38,335 bases of DNA, taken from Lentisphaerota bacterium. GTDB taxonomy: Bacteria > Verrucomicrobiota > Lentisphaeria > Victivallales > Victivallaceae. The DNA is taken from the NCBI GenBank assembly GCA_015061575.1, contig SUWF01000028.1, forward strand, positions 1 through 38,335, in the 5' to 3' direction. The translations under genes and the position numbers were made by a program. How positions within the stretch are numbered: position 1 is the first letter of the stretch; each line of letters opens with the position of its first letter. The notes beneath the pieces were generated by a model. It saw only the letters and a program-made list of their open reading frames with translations. It was not told the DNA's origin and ran no database searches. Of this stretch, positions 1 through 7,710 are shown one piece after another.

Positions 1-1
1 T

Positions 2-31
2 GAAGATGCCCTTGCGGAGCTTAAAAAATGA
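2..31 (+). CDS. C-terminal tail of a probable antitoxin (partial)
   Basis: Only the last nine codons (EDALAELKK) and the TGA stop lie in the window; the rest is off the left edge. The stop overlaps the ATG of the next frame as ATGA, the usual translational coupling of a type II toxin-antitoxin pair. The downstream frame looks like a YafQ/RelE-type toxin, so a RelB/DinJ-type antitoxin is the likely identity. That is inferred from position, because the tail itself is too short to recognise. Confidence 0.45.
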   Translation, partial: EDALAELKK

Positions 32-141
32 GTTACACAGTCATCTGGACCAGCAGATTCAAGAAAGATTACAAACTTTTGATGAAGCAAGGAGCAGATA
101 TGTCTTTGCTTGACGATGTAATCAGATTTATGCTTTTATGA
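28..141 (+). pseudogene. Truncated YafQ/RelE-like toxin
   Basis: An ATG at 28 opens a 37-codon frame (MSYTVIWTSRFKKDYKLLMK, then QGADMSLLDDVIRFMLL) that ends at TGA 139-141. The start matches the N-terminal helix region of YafQ/RelE mRNA interferases: a short strand, the F/Y-KKD-K element, then 'MS-LDDVI'. Intact toxins of this family are about 85-95 residues, with catalytic His and Arg/Tyr residues in the C-terminal half, all missing here. The break falls where the stop codon of the opposite-strand recombinase remnant (136-363) begins, which suggests an insertion or deletion junction. It is probably inactive. The family call rests on a short stretch and is moderate. Confidence 0.5.
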
Positions 142-363
142 TAGAAATAACTTCCGCTGCTCTTCCCAACTTTCCGGAATACCCTTACGGAGTTTATCCA
201 AGGTCAATGTTTCCGAATGGCGGTTTTCCCATATCGCCTTTGCAATATCCGGGGCAATGTTCGCAAGTTTCAGTGCTTGGGCAAGGTAAGATTGATCCAT
301 TTTCAACTTGTTGGCGATCTCCCGCATGGTTGCCGCTTTGACAGAAGTCAACCCCGCCATCAT
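136..363 (-). pseudogene. C-terminal remnant of a serine recombinase
   Basis: This 75-residue frame resembles the extreme C-terminal helix-turn-helix region of phage or plasmid-type serine recombinases. It shows a 'REIANKLKMDQSYLAQALKLANIAPDI' type stretch (residues ~14-40), then 'LTLDKL', then a terminal 'IPESWEEQRKLF' block, which in the family ends the protein. No catalytic resolvase domain is present. Upstream on the minus strand the frame closes at a stop (382-384) after only six more codons, so the 5' part has been lost. Its natural end lies at the breakpoint of the toxin fragment at 28-141. It is best read as mobile-element debris. A free-standing small DNA-binding protein is a less likely alternative. 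Confidence 0.55.
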
Positions 364-582
364 TGAGGAGGCAACACAAGATCAATTAGTGCAAGTGGAA
401 CTATTTGACAATTTACTGATAAAAAGAAATTGAAAACGTCCCCCCAGCTGCTTCAGTAACAGCTGGAAGCCAGGTGCGAATGGGGGAACCTTTATCAGAG
501 CTTCCTGCGGGGGAATGCCGGTAATATGCCCTTATAGGGCTTGTACAAACCACCAGCTGGGCTGGTGGTTCCGGTTATCGGA
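364..582. other. Gene-free, hairpin-rich spacer
   Basis: No convincing coding region is visible. The stretch holds three inverted repeats: CCAGCTG/CAGCTGG (444-450 and 460-466) nested between a C-run (440-445) and a G-run (482-486); GCCC/GGGC at 528-540; and a 10-bp perfect stem at 548-570. The last lies just past the pcnB stop and may end that transcript. The others may be part of a small structured RNA or a mobile-element end. Confidence 0.5.
548..570 (-). terminator. Hairpin after pcnB, possible terminator
   Basis: AACCACCAGC (548-557) pairs perfectly with GCTGGTGGTT (561-570) around a 3-nt loop, 13 bp beyond the pcnB stop on the minus strand. The sequence after it on that strand (TGTACAAG) has no U-tract, so intrinsic termination is plausible but not certain. 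Confidence 0.45.
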
Positions 583-2019
583 TCAGAACCCCAGTTTCAG
601 GTCTTCGGCCGCTGCGAGCTGCTGTTCACGGATCAATTGATCAATATTCGGCTGGTTGCCTGCTGTGTTTTTGCTGTGGTTCCGGGGATTCCGACTGTAG
701 CTTTTGCGGCGGCGTTTACGGTTTTTGCTGCTCCCGGATATTTCCGGCTCTCCGGCTGAATCGGCTTTGTTGTTTACGCCGCCAACATTGGCAATGTTGT
801 TGCGCCATTGCACGATAAAATCGCTGCTGCATTGCAGATAGCCGGATTCACACTGCACTTTGAATAACTCCATGGCGTGCGCAAATCCCCGCAGTTTCAT
901 CAACCGCCGCGGCTGTACTTTGCCGAAAATATACGGTTGAATAGCCAGCATCCGGCAGGCCGAAATATTCAAACGCTTAATGATCGCCAGCGGCGCATAG
1001 ATCGTCAGCAGCGAATGGCGGAGCATTTCTTCATCCCAGGCGTTGGGCGGAGGATTCCCGGAGTCGATCTGCTGGGCATATTCCCGCCGGTAATTGCCGT
1101 CGATCATCATGTCGATAAACGGCAGCGCCAGCGCAGCCATTGCCAGCGAGGCACTGTTGCGGTAATAACCGGCGGCCACCCGCTGATCGCGCATTTTCAA
1201 CAGCGTCAACGCCGCATTCAAATTGTTTTTTTCGGAATCCTTGGCTATGTACGGCAAAAAGTGCTTGAGCAATCCGTAATCGGCAAATGCCTGCATGATC
1301 GAGCCGGTGTAATTGGAATTCAGGATTTTTTCCAATTCCAGCGAAAGACGCGATACTGATGCCAGTTCCAATAAGGGCAATGTGGCCAATAAAGCATTTT
1401 CGGTTTTCCGCTCCAGGTTAAAGCCGTATTGGCCGACAAGTTTCAAGGCCCGGAGCATCCGCACCGGATCTTCTTCAAAGCGGAGTTTGGCATCCCCGAT
1501 GGCCCGCACCAACCCGCTTTCGATATCGGCTATGCCGTTGCCGGTATAGTCAATGAGTTCGTCGGATACCGGATCGTAGAAGAGGGCGTTGACCGTAAAA
1601 TCCCGCCGCCAGGCGTCTTCTTCGGATGTGCCGAAATCGTTATCGTTGAAGATCATATTTTCGGCTTCTTCCAGTTCAGCTATTTTGCGGGCCCCCGGCG
1701 TTTGCGGCTCGTGGCTTTTTTCGGCCGGAGTTCTCCGGAAGGTGCTTACTTCAAAAATATCGCCGCCGCTGCGGACGTGAACCAGCTGAAAGCGGCGGCC
1801 GATGATCCGGGCCCGGCGGCGGCCGAATACCTCCCGGACTTCTTCGGGAGTTGCCGCTGTGGATATATCGTAATCTTTAGGAGTGCGATCCAGCAGCAGA
1901 TCCCGGATCGCTCCGCCGACGATATAGGTTTCAAACCCCGCTGACTGGAGTTTTGAAACAACTTCAAAAACGTTTTCTTCTACCTCAAAGTGATTTTGCA
2001 TGATCAAGCGTTCAACCAA
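583..2019 (-). CDS. pcnB: Poly(A) polymerase / tRNA nucleotidyltransferase family protein
   Basis: This encodes a 478-residue class II nucleotidyltransferase that adds A residues (or CCA) to RNA 3' ends in the cytoplasm. The N-terminal palm shows the GG-x(3)-RD element (residues ~35-40, GGAIRD) and the metal-binding DYD pair (D49, D51), followed by the RFQLVHV strand. The 'EEDAWRRDFTVNAL' and 'DPVRMLRALKL' blocks are the conserved neck motifs. The C-terminus is very basic (NRKRRRK, NPRNHSK), as in bacterial PcnB rather than in compact CCA enzymes, and the length is close to E. coli PcnB. The ATG at 2019 is 5 bp past the nadB stop, implying co-transcription. An alternative Met lies at residue 7. 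A CCA-adding role cannot be excluded. Confidence 0.85.
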   Translation of the reverse strand: MVERLIMQNHFEVEENVFEVVSKLQSAGFETYIVGGAIRDLLLDRTPKDYDISTAATPEEVREVFGRRRARIIGRRFQLVHVRSGGDIFEVSTFRRTPAEKSHEPQTPGARKIAELEEAENMIFNDNDFGTSEEDAWRRDFTVNALFYDPVSDELIDYTGNGIADIESGLVRAIGDAKLRFEEDPVRMLRALKLVGQYGFNLERKTENALLATLPLLELASVSRLSLELEKILNSNYTGSIMQAFADYGLLKHFLPYIAKDSEKNNLNAALTLLKMRDQRVAAGYYRNSASLAMAALALPFIDMMIDGNYRREYAQQIDSGNPPPNAWDEEMLRHSLLTIYAPLAIIKRLNISACRMLAIQPYIFGKVQPRRLMKLRGFAHAMELFKVQCESGYLQCSSDFIVQWRNNIANVGGVNNKADSAGEPEISGSSKNRKRRRKSYSRNPRNHSKNTAGNQPNIDQLIREQQLAAAEDLKLGF

Positions 2020-2024
2020 TATAT

Positions 2025-3674
2025 TTATAATTTCCGTGAAAGGAGCGTATCGACTTCCGCCAGCGCCGGATCGGTATCCGGGTAATCTGAGTTGTAATGC
2101 AAACCACGGCTTTCGCGCCGGGCCAATGATGAGTCAATGATCAACTCGGCTACGGTTGCAATGTTACGCAATTCGATCAGATCCGGTGTGACCAGGAAGT
2201 CCCAGTAATATTTTTCGATTTCTTTGCGGATCAGCACGATCCGTGCTTTGGCCCGCTCCAGTCGGCGGTTGGTGCGGAAAATCCCCACATAGTCCCACAT
2301 AAAACGCCGTATTTCATCCCAGTTATGGGCAATTACCACCTGTTCGTCGGAGTTGACTGCATTGCCGCAATGCCAGGGCGGCACAAAGCCGTCAAATTGA
2401 TTTTTGCGCAGTTCGTCAAGGTGTTCCCGAATGTGTTTGGCGGAAAAGTTTGCGCAGACCAATGCTTCCAGCAGACTGTTGCTGGCCAGACGGTTGGCGC
2501 CGTGCAAGCCGGTGCAGGCGGTTTCGCCTACAGCATAGAGTCCGGCGATATTGGTTGCACCATTGACATCGGTCTTTACTCCGCCGCAGGAGTAGTGTTC
2601 GGCCGGAACCACCGGAATGGGGTCTTTGGCCATATTCACGCCGATTTCCAGACATTTTTCAAAGATGTTCGGAAAGCGCAGCCGCAAGGCTTCTTCGCTC
2701 TGGTGGGTTATATCCAAAAATACACATTCTTCGCCGGAGCGTTTCATTTCGTTATCGATTGCCCGGGCTACTACATCCCGGGGGGCCAGGCTTTTCATGG
2801 GATGGTATTTATCCATAAACTCCACAAGTTCGCCTTTTTTGTTGCGGATCTTGAGGACAGCGCCTTCGCCCCGCACCGCTTCGGAAATCAGAAAACTGCG
2901 CATCTGCGGGTGATAGAGAATGGTCGGATGGAACTGGATAAATTCCATGTTCGCTATTTTGGCTCCCGCCCGGTAACACATGGCCACTCCACCGCCGCAG
3001 GCGACATCCGGATTGCTGGTGTACAAATATACTTTGCCCACACCACCGCAGGCGATGGTCGTGCTTAAACCACGGAACGATTTAACCACACCATTGGGGA
3101 TATCCAGCGCATAAAGCCCCAGACAGCGGTTGGCTCCCGGTAAACCCAAACGGGCAGTTACGATCACATCTATGGCCATGTGATGCTCGTAGATAGTGAT
3201 ATTTTTATTGGCCTGACAGGCAGCAACCAGCGCCCGTTCGATTTCAGCACCGGTGATATCTCCGGAGTGGAGGACTCGCCGTTTGTGGTGACCGCCTTCA
3301 CGTCCGAGATCGGGTTCGTTCTGGTCACCGGTTTTGCCCATTTCGCCGCGGGTGGTAAAATGTACGCCCCGGCGGATCAGGTCTGCGACTGCTTCCGGAC
3401 CGGCTTCCACAATGCAGCGTACCACATCTTCCCGGCAGAGGCCGGCTCCGGCATCCAGGGTGTCTTTTACATGTTCATCAAAAGTATCCAGCGAATCGGT
3501 CACGCAGGCGATCCCGCCTTGCGCATGAGGCGTACTTCCTTCGTTGATCTGGCGTTTGGTCAGCAGAGCTACGGAGCCTCCGGCTTCTGCCAGTTTGAGT
3601 GCAGACATGAGTCCGGCTAAGCCGCTGCCTACGACCAAATGATCAAATTCAATGATTTCCGAATTACTTTTCAT
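2025..3674 (-). CDS. nadB: L-aspartate oxidase
   Basis: NadB oxidises L-aspartate to iminoaspartate, the first step of de novo NAD synthesis, in the cytoplasm using FAD. The N-terminus has the dinucleotide motif VVGSGLAGL. The flavoprotein blocks EGSTPHAQGGIAC, HHKRRVLHSGD and EFIQFHPT follow, and the C-terminal part has PAEHYSCGGVKTD and GLHGANRLASNSLLEALV, all typical of NadB/succinate dehydrogenase flavoproteins. The 'EGSTPHAQGG' form favours NadB over SdhA. The ATG at 3674 is preferred because AGGTG precedes it by about 5 bases; the longer frame from 3725 lacks such support. The product is 549 residues, the usual size. nadA and nadC are not in the window. pcnB follows after 5 bp. Confidence 0.93.
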   Translation of the reverse strand: MKSNSEIIEFDHLVVGSGLAGLMSALKLAEAGGSVALLTKRQINEGSTPHAQGGIACVTDSLDTFDEHVKDTLDAGAGLCREDVVRCIVEAGPEAVADLIRRGVHFTTRGEMGKTGDQNEPDLGREGGHHKRRVLHSGDITGAEIERALVAACQANKNITIYEHHMAIDVIVTARLGLPGANRCLGLYALDIPNGVVKSFRGLSTTIACGGVGKVYLYTSNPDVACGGGVAMCYRAGAKIANMEFIQFHPTILYHPQMRSFLISEAVRGEGAVLKIRNKKGELVEFMDKYHPMKSLAPRDVVARAIDNEMKRSGEECVFLDITHQSEEALRLRFPNIFEKCLEIGVNMAKDPIPVVPAEHYSCGGVKTDVNGATNIAGLYAVGETACTGLHGANRLASNSLLEALVCANFSAKHIREHLDELRKNQFDGFVPPWHCGNAVNSDEQVVIAHNWDEIRRFMWDYVGIFRTNRRLERAKARIVLIRKEIEKYYWDFLVTPDLIELRNIATVAELIIDSSLARRESRGLHYNSDYPDTDPALAEVDTLLSRKL

Positions 3675-3762
3675 AAAACACCTGCCTGCGGCTGCAATAA
3701 AACCGCTTGTCGATGCAGCAAGCAAAAATCCGGGACTTCAGCTTGCTGTATCCTTAAATACA

Positions 3763-3778
3763 TTTTTTCCGGAAAAAA
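3763..3778. repeat. 16-bp perfect palindrome in the nadB/lnt gap
   Basis: TTTTTTCCGGAAAAAA is a perfect palindrome inside the divergent region, within the presumed nadB leader. It could be an operator or a weak hairpin with a U-tract; nothing else identifies it. Confidence 0.4.
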
Positions 3779-3805
3779 ACGATTCCGGAGTGGAAAATAA
3801 ATTTT

Positions 3806-3834
3806 ATTATATTAAATTACACTAAAAACAGCAA
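3806..3834 (-). promoter_or_regulatory. Sigma70-type promoter for nadB-pcnB
   Basis: Read on the minus strand, TTGCTG (3834-3829) and a perfect TATAAT (3811-3806) are separated by 17 bases, pointing at nadB with a leader of about 125 bases. It lies close to the lnt start on the other strand, so it may also affect that gene. Confidence 0.6.
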
Positions 3835-3858
3835 TATTTCAAACTTTAATAGGTTTTT

Positions 3859-5622
3859 ATGAAGATTTTTCATGCAATAAAATCGTTTTTTCATCCCCGT
3901 GGCCCTTTGCCGGGCAGTCAAAAGGCTGAAATTTCTCTGAAACTGCGCTTGATTCATTGGGCTTTCTGCTGGCTGGGCGGAGCATTGATGGCAACGGCTT
4001 TTCCGCCGTTAAACTTTACTCTGGCGGTTTTTGTGGCGCTGACGGTTCTGCTGCTGGAGGCCAGAAACCGCTCCCCGCTGCAAGCTGCATGGTGCGGCTG
4101 GCTGTGGGGAATGGGCTACGCTTTGTGCGGCTTTTTCTGGCTGCGGGAGATCCACGGGGCGATCCCGTGGATGATGATGCTGGTGCTGGGAGCCTACTAT
4201 ATACCGGTCGGGTGGACGGCGGCGCTGGCCAATCGCTACATTCTTTTGCCGCCGGAAGTCCGCCGCAGCGGTTTTACTGCGCAGTGTGCTTTCCGGAACT
4301 TCAGTTTGATCCGGCAGCTGGCTTGGGCACTTACGGTAGCCTGTTCGCTGGTGCTGGTGGAGTATTTGCGTCATTCGGTGCTGCCGTGGAACTATTTGGG
4401 CGTGGCATTTTACCGCAACAGTGTACTTATGCAGCTGGTGCGGTTTACGGGTATTTCCGGCTTGAGTATGCTGGCGGCGTTGTTCAATGCGGCGCTGGCA
4501 CTGGCGATTTTGACAGTGGCGCAGAAGCTGCCGGAACAAAACCGGATCACTTACCGTCGGCCGTGGGTGCTTTTGATCATGCTGCTGGTGCTGGCGTTGG
4601 GTATGTGTGCGGGAGTGATGCTGCTGCGGGAACGGCGCAAGGAATATGCCGCTTTTGAAGATACAGTAAAACTTACGCTGGTGCAGGGGAATTTATCGCA
4701 GCGGCGCTTGGGCGGAGAAGATTCAGCCATGGAGGCTTTGAATCGTTATTCAGCCTTGACCCGTACTCAAACTGGCGCAGTGACCGATCTGGTGGTGTGG
4801 CCGGAAACGGCAGTCAATTATCCACTGCGGGGGGCGGCTATGGTTTGTGCGCTGTACCGGGACGAAGTGCGGGAGCTGTCGCGCCTGATGAAGGCGCCGC
4901 TGCTGCTGGGAACTTTGGAGTTTGATATGTCGCAAGATCCGCCTGGGTCGCTCAACAGTGCGGTGCTGACCGATACGAGAGATGTTTTGCGCTACGGCTT
5001 CAAGGATATCTACAGCAAAACCCACCCCGTGCCGTTTGGCGAGTTTATTCCCATGCGGCGTTATCTGCCCGGCTGGCTGATCAATCTTATTGATATGAAA
5101 CGTGATCTGACTCCCGGCAAAAGCTTGGCGCCGATAGTGTTAAGCGATAAAGTAAAGCTGGGGGTGAATATTTGTTTTGAGGATGTTTTTGCCTATATAT
5201 CCCGGGAAGAATTTATGCGCGATGCCAATATATTGCTGGTAATCACCAATGATGCGTGGTATCCGACCAGTTCGGAGCCGGAACAGCATCTGGCTAATGC
5301 CGTGGCCCGGGCGATCGAATGTGGTTTGCCCATGGTGCGCTGCGGCAACGACAGTGCCACTTGTGTGATCACACCAGGCGGCGAAATCATCTGGAGTTTG
5401 GCCGAAACATTGAAATTTGGCGATGGCAAGCCCTTCCGGCGTGGCTCCGGTGCTGCTACGGTTACAGTTAAAGTGCCCCGGAGCGGAGCATTGCAGGCTA
5501 CTTTTTACAGCCGGTTTGGCGATTGGCTGGTTGGTGCGGCAGCAGTGATTTATCTGGCGATGCTGCTTTTTATGTGGCATGGCAGGTTGCAGTTGGTCAA
5601 AAAAACTCAGGAAAAATTGTGA
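3859..5622 (+). CDS. lnt: Apolipoprotein N-acyltransferase
   Basis: Lnt transfers a fatty acyl chain from a phospholipid to the N-terminal Cys of apolipoproteins at the outer face of the inner membrane, the last step of lipoprotein maturation. The N-terminal ~270 residues contain about seven hydrophobic segments; a nitrilase-fold domain follows. The catalytic triad is visible: E316 in VVWPETAVNYP, K387 in YSKTHPVPFGEF and C439 in GVNICFEDV, plus the NDAWYPTSSEPEQH block. A last transmembrane helix lies near the C-terminus. At 587 residues it is somewhat longer than E. coli Lnt (512). The ATG is preceded only by a weak AGG. The next gene starts 9 bp after the stop, so it heads a lipid-related operon. 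Confidence 0.92.
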   Translation: MKIFHAIKSFFHPRGPLPGSQKAEISLKLRLIHWAFCWLGGALMATAFPPLNFTLAVFVALTVLLLEARNRSPLQAAWCGWLWGMGYALCGFFWLREIHGAIPWMMMLVLGAYYIPVGWTAALANRYILLPPEVRRSGFTAQCAFRNFSLIRQLAWALTVACSLVLVEYLRHSVLPWNYLGVAFYRNSVLMQLVRFTGISGLSMLAALFNAALALAILTVAQKLPEQNRITYRRPWVLLIMLLVLALGMCAGVMLLRERRKEYAAFEDTVKLTLVQGNLSQRRLGGEDSAMEALNRYSALTRTQTGAVTDLVVWPETAVNYPLRGAAMVCALYRDEVRELSRLMKAPLLLGTLEFDMSQDPPGSLNSAVLTDTRDVLRYGFKDIYSKTHPVPFGEFIPMRRYLPGWLINLIDMKRDLTPGKSLAPIVLSDKVKLGVNICFEDVFAYISREEFMRDANILLVITNDAWYPTSSEPEQHLANAVARAIECGLPMVRCGNDSATCVITPGGEIIWSLAETLKFGDGKPFRRGSGAATVTVKVPRSGALQATFYSRFGDWLVGAAAVIYLAMLLFMWHGRLQLVKKTQEKL

Positions 5623-5631
5623 GGAGTTAAA

Positions 5632-6351
5632 ATGATACGGACAATGTTTTTGTCGCATCGGGGGGAATCCGATGATGCACCGGAAAATACTTTGCCGGCT
5701 TTTGAGCTGGCCATGCAGCGGCAGAGCGACGGTATAGAGTTGGATGTACGCCTGACTGCCGATAAGCAGGTGGTGTGTGTGCATGACGACAGTTTGCAGC
5801 GGGTGGCAGGGGTGCCGCTTAAGGTTGCTGAACATGATTTGCAGGAGCTGCAGAAATATCATCCTGTTCCGCTGTTGCAGGAAGCGCTGCAGCTGCTTGC
5901 ACCGGGAGCTTTGATGCAAATCGAACTTAAAGGTGCGCCGGAGTTGATTCCGTGGTGCAAACAACTGTTGGACAAGTTCCCTGAAAAACGTTCCTGTTTT
6001 TGTATAAGCAGTTTTGAGAGCGATACTATAACTGTGGCGGCAGATGGGTTTGGCGATCTGCCACGGGTACTGCTGGTGGATCTGGAAAAAGTTTTTGGAT
6101 ATTTTCCGACGGCTGAGGAAGTGATCAAATATCTTGCGCCGCTTAAATGCGGTATCAGTTTCAAAGCTGATATGCGAGCTGATGCGGACTTTGTGCAAAA
6201 GCTTAAAGCGGATGGTTTGCGGGTAGTCTGCTGGGGTGTTTTTACTGATGAGTTGGGCTTGAAGATGGCTGAGATCGGAGTCGATGCCCTTACTTGCAAT
6301 CATGCTGTTGCGTTGAGGAAAAAATATTTGGAGTTGAAAAAAGAATGTTGA
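5632..6351 (+). CDS. Glycerophosphodiester phosphodiesterase
   Basis: This encodes a 239-residue GDPD-family enzyme that hydrolyses glycerophosphodiesters to sn-glycerol-3-phosphate and an alcohol. The N-terminus carries the family signature: H9-R10-G11, E18-N19-T20, the metal ligands E36 and D38 in GIELDVR, and H51 in VCVHDDSL. Later features are QIELKG (about residue 101) and a C-terminal 'GLRVVCWGVFT ... GVDALTCNHAVAL' strand. There is no signal peptide, so it is probably cytoplasmic (UgpQ-like). A strong GAGGAG ribosome site precedes the ATG. The last seven bases overlap the next gene. Its place between lnt and a ceramidase-like gene suggests turnover of lipid-derived products. Confidence 0.88.
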   Translation: MIRTMFLSHRGESDDAPENTLPAFELAMQRQSDGIELDVRLTADKQVVCVHDDSLQRVAGVPLKVAEHDLQELQKYHPVPLLQEALQLLAPGALMQIELKGAPELIPWCKQLLDKFPEKRSCFCISSFESDTITVAADGFGDLPRVLLVDLEKVFGYFPTAEEVIKYLAPLKCGISFKADMRADADFVQKLKADGLRVVCWGVFTDELGLKMAEIGVDALTCNHAVALRKKYLELKKEC

Positions 6352-7604
6352 AAATAGCTTTTGACCGGGTGGATATTACTCCGGATGACAACGGCTGGAT
6401 CGGTTTTGCGGCTCCGGGTAATCCGCAGCCGGAGCGTGATCCCTTGTATGGAAGATTATTTCTGCTGCAAAGCAGCGAAGATACTGCTTTGATAATTTCG
6501 CTGGATTACGGCGGGCTTTACTGTTCGGCACATGATCTCTGGCGTGCTGAGCTGGCCGAAGCAATGGGGATAGCGGTCAATCAGGTGATACTGCATTGTG
6601 TACACCAGCATGATGCACCGTTCATCAATATCGAGGCGGCGGAAATCATGGGCGCCAATTTGGATTGGACATGGTTCGATACAGTCAAAAGCAATGTTAA
6701 AAAAGCTGCGCTGGGCTTGAAAGATAAGTTGCAGACGGTTGCTGAGATTGGCTGGAGCGAAACTCGGGTTTACGGCTACGCTTCCAACCGCCGGGTGCCG
6801 ATGGAAGATGGTTCGATAGCGGTGCGTTTCAGCCGCTGCATACACCCTGAAGTCAAAAATAAACCGGTCGGTTTGATCGATCCTATGCTCAGAACGCTCG
6901 GTTTTTACAGCGAAGACGGCAAATTGATGGCGGCGTGGAGTTTTTACGCGACTCATCCGCAGGTGGCCAATGAAGGCAAACGTTTCAGTGCAGATGCACC
7001 CGGCGAGGCGATGCGTTTGCTGGAAGCAAGAATGCCCAAAGTTATGCACTCGCTGTTCAATGGATTTTTCGGCAATCTGACTGCCGGAAAATACACTTCT
7101 TGTGACGATTTGGAAGGCAATATCAAAAAATTCGGCAAGATATTGGCCGATGCTATTGAATTGAACAGTTGCAGCATGGAACGCAAAAAAGCTGACAGTT
7201 TCAGCTGGAAGCGGGAGTGTTTTGAGTTCCCGGTGCGGCACTTTGATATGTCGGTTATTGATAAGCCGCAAACTGAAATTTCCACCGTGGAGGCAGCTAT
7301 GGCTGCCGGCGAACGGTATGGCGAGAAACATGGCGAAGAATATGCTCTTGAGCTGCTGCAGATCAATGATGCAAAAATGCTTTTTGTCAATGGGGAACTG
7401 TTTATTGAGTATCAACTCTATGCTCAGAGTTTGATCCCGGATGAAAAATTGGCGGTAGTCGGTAATTGCGGTGATTCTTTTTACTATATAGGTACTGCAG
7501 AGGCACTGAAAAATCCCGAAGGCTACGAAGTGAAAAGTTTCTGCCGGGTGATGCCGGATTTTGAAAATCTGTTCAAAGCTGCAGTCGGAAAATTACTTAT
7601 GTAA
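6345..7604 (+). CDS. Neutral/alkaline ceramidase-like N-terminal domain hydrolase
   Basis: A 419-residue protein resembling the neutral/alkaline non-lysosomal ceramidase N-terminal domain. It starts 'AFDRVDITPDD ... GFAAPGNPQPERDPLYGR', has 'LIISLDYGG', and a His-rich block HCVHQHDAP (residues ~84-92) comparable to the zinc-binding NTHTHSGP of ceramidases. A second conserved part is 'WSFYATHPQVANEGKRFSADAPGEAM'. The family hydrolyses amide bonds of ceramide. Many PVC members lack the C-terminal domain and have unknown substrates, and no signal peptide is seen here, so a cytoplasmic hydrolase of another substrate is possible. The chosen ATG (6345) overlaps the upstream stop; the longer frame from 6294 would lie inside the GDPD gene. 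Third gene of the lnt operon. Confidence 0.72.
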   Translation: MLKIAFDRVDITPDDNGWIGFAAPGNPQPERDPLYGRLFLLQSSEDTALIISLDYGGLYCSAHDLWRAELAEAMGIAVNQVILHCVHQHDAPFINIEAAEIMGANLDWTWFDTVKSNVKKAALGLKDKLQTVAEIGWSETRVYGYASNRRVPMEDGSIAVRFSRCIHPEVKNKPVGLIDPMLRTLGFYSEDGKLMAAWSFYATHPQVANEGKRFSADAPGEAMRLLEARMPKVMHSLFNGFFGNLTAGKYTSCDDLEGNIKKFGKILADAIELNSCSMERKKADSFSWKRECFEFPVRHFDMSVIDKPQTEISTVEAAMAAGERYGEKHGEEYALELLQINDAKMLFVNGELFIEYQLYAQSLIPDEKLAVVGNCGDSFYYIGTAEALKNPEGYEVKSFCRVMPDFENLFKAAVGKLLM

Positions 7605-7644
7605 AAATATGAATTAAATTACCTCATAATTTTGAACAATAAAA

Positions 7645-7672
7645 TTGTAAAAATCCCGGTTCGTGCTATTGT
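7645..7672 (+). promoter_or_regulatory. Possible promoter for the NSS transporter gene
   Basis: TTGTAA (7645-7650) and TATTGT (7667-7672) are separated by 16 bases, 39 bases before the ATG. Both boxes are imperfect; the call depends mainly on position in the 106-bp gap. Confidence 0.35.
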
Positions 7673-7710
7673 AATAGGAAAAAACAAAAAAACGGATTGG
7701 GATTTTTTTT

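Noticed and set aside
138-341. A 67-codon plus-strand frame opposite the recombinase remnant
   Set aside because: Its sequence does not continue the toxin fold, and the minus strand carries the recognisable recombinase C-terminus.
5140-6303. A 387-codon minus-strand open frame opposite lnt and the GDPD gene
   Set aside because: The composition is His/Gln/Arg-rich and low in recognisable structure; both plus-strand genes are well supported.
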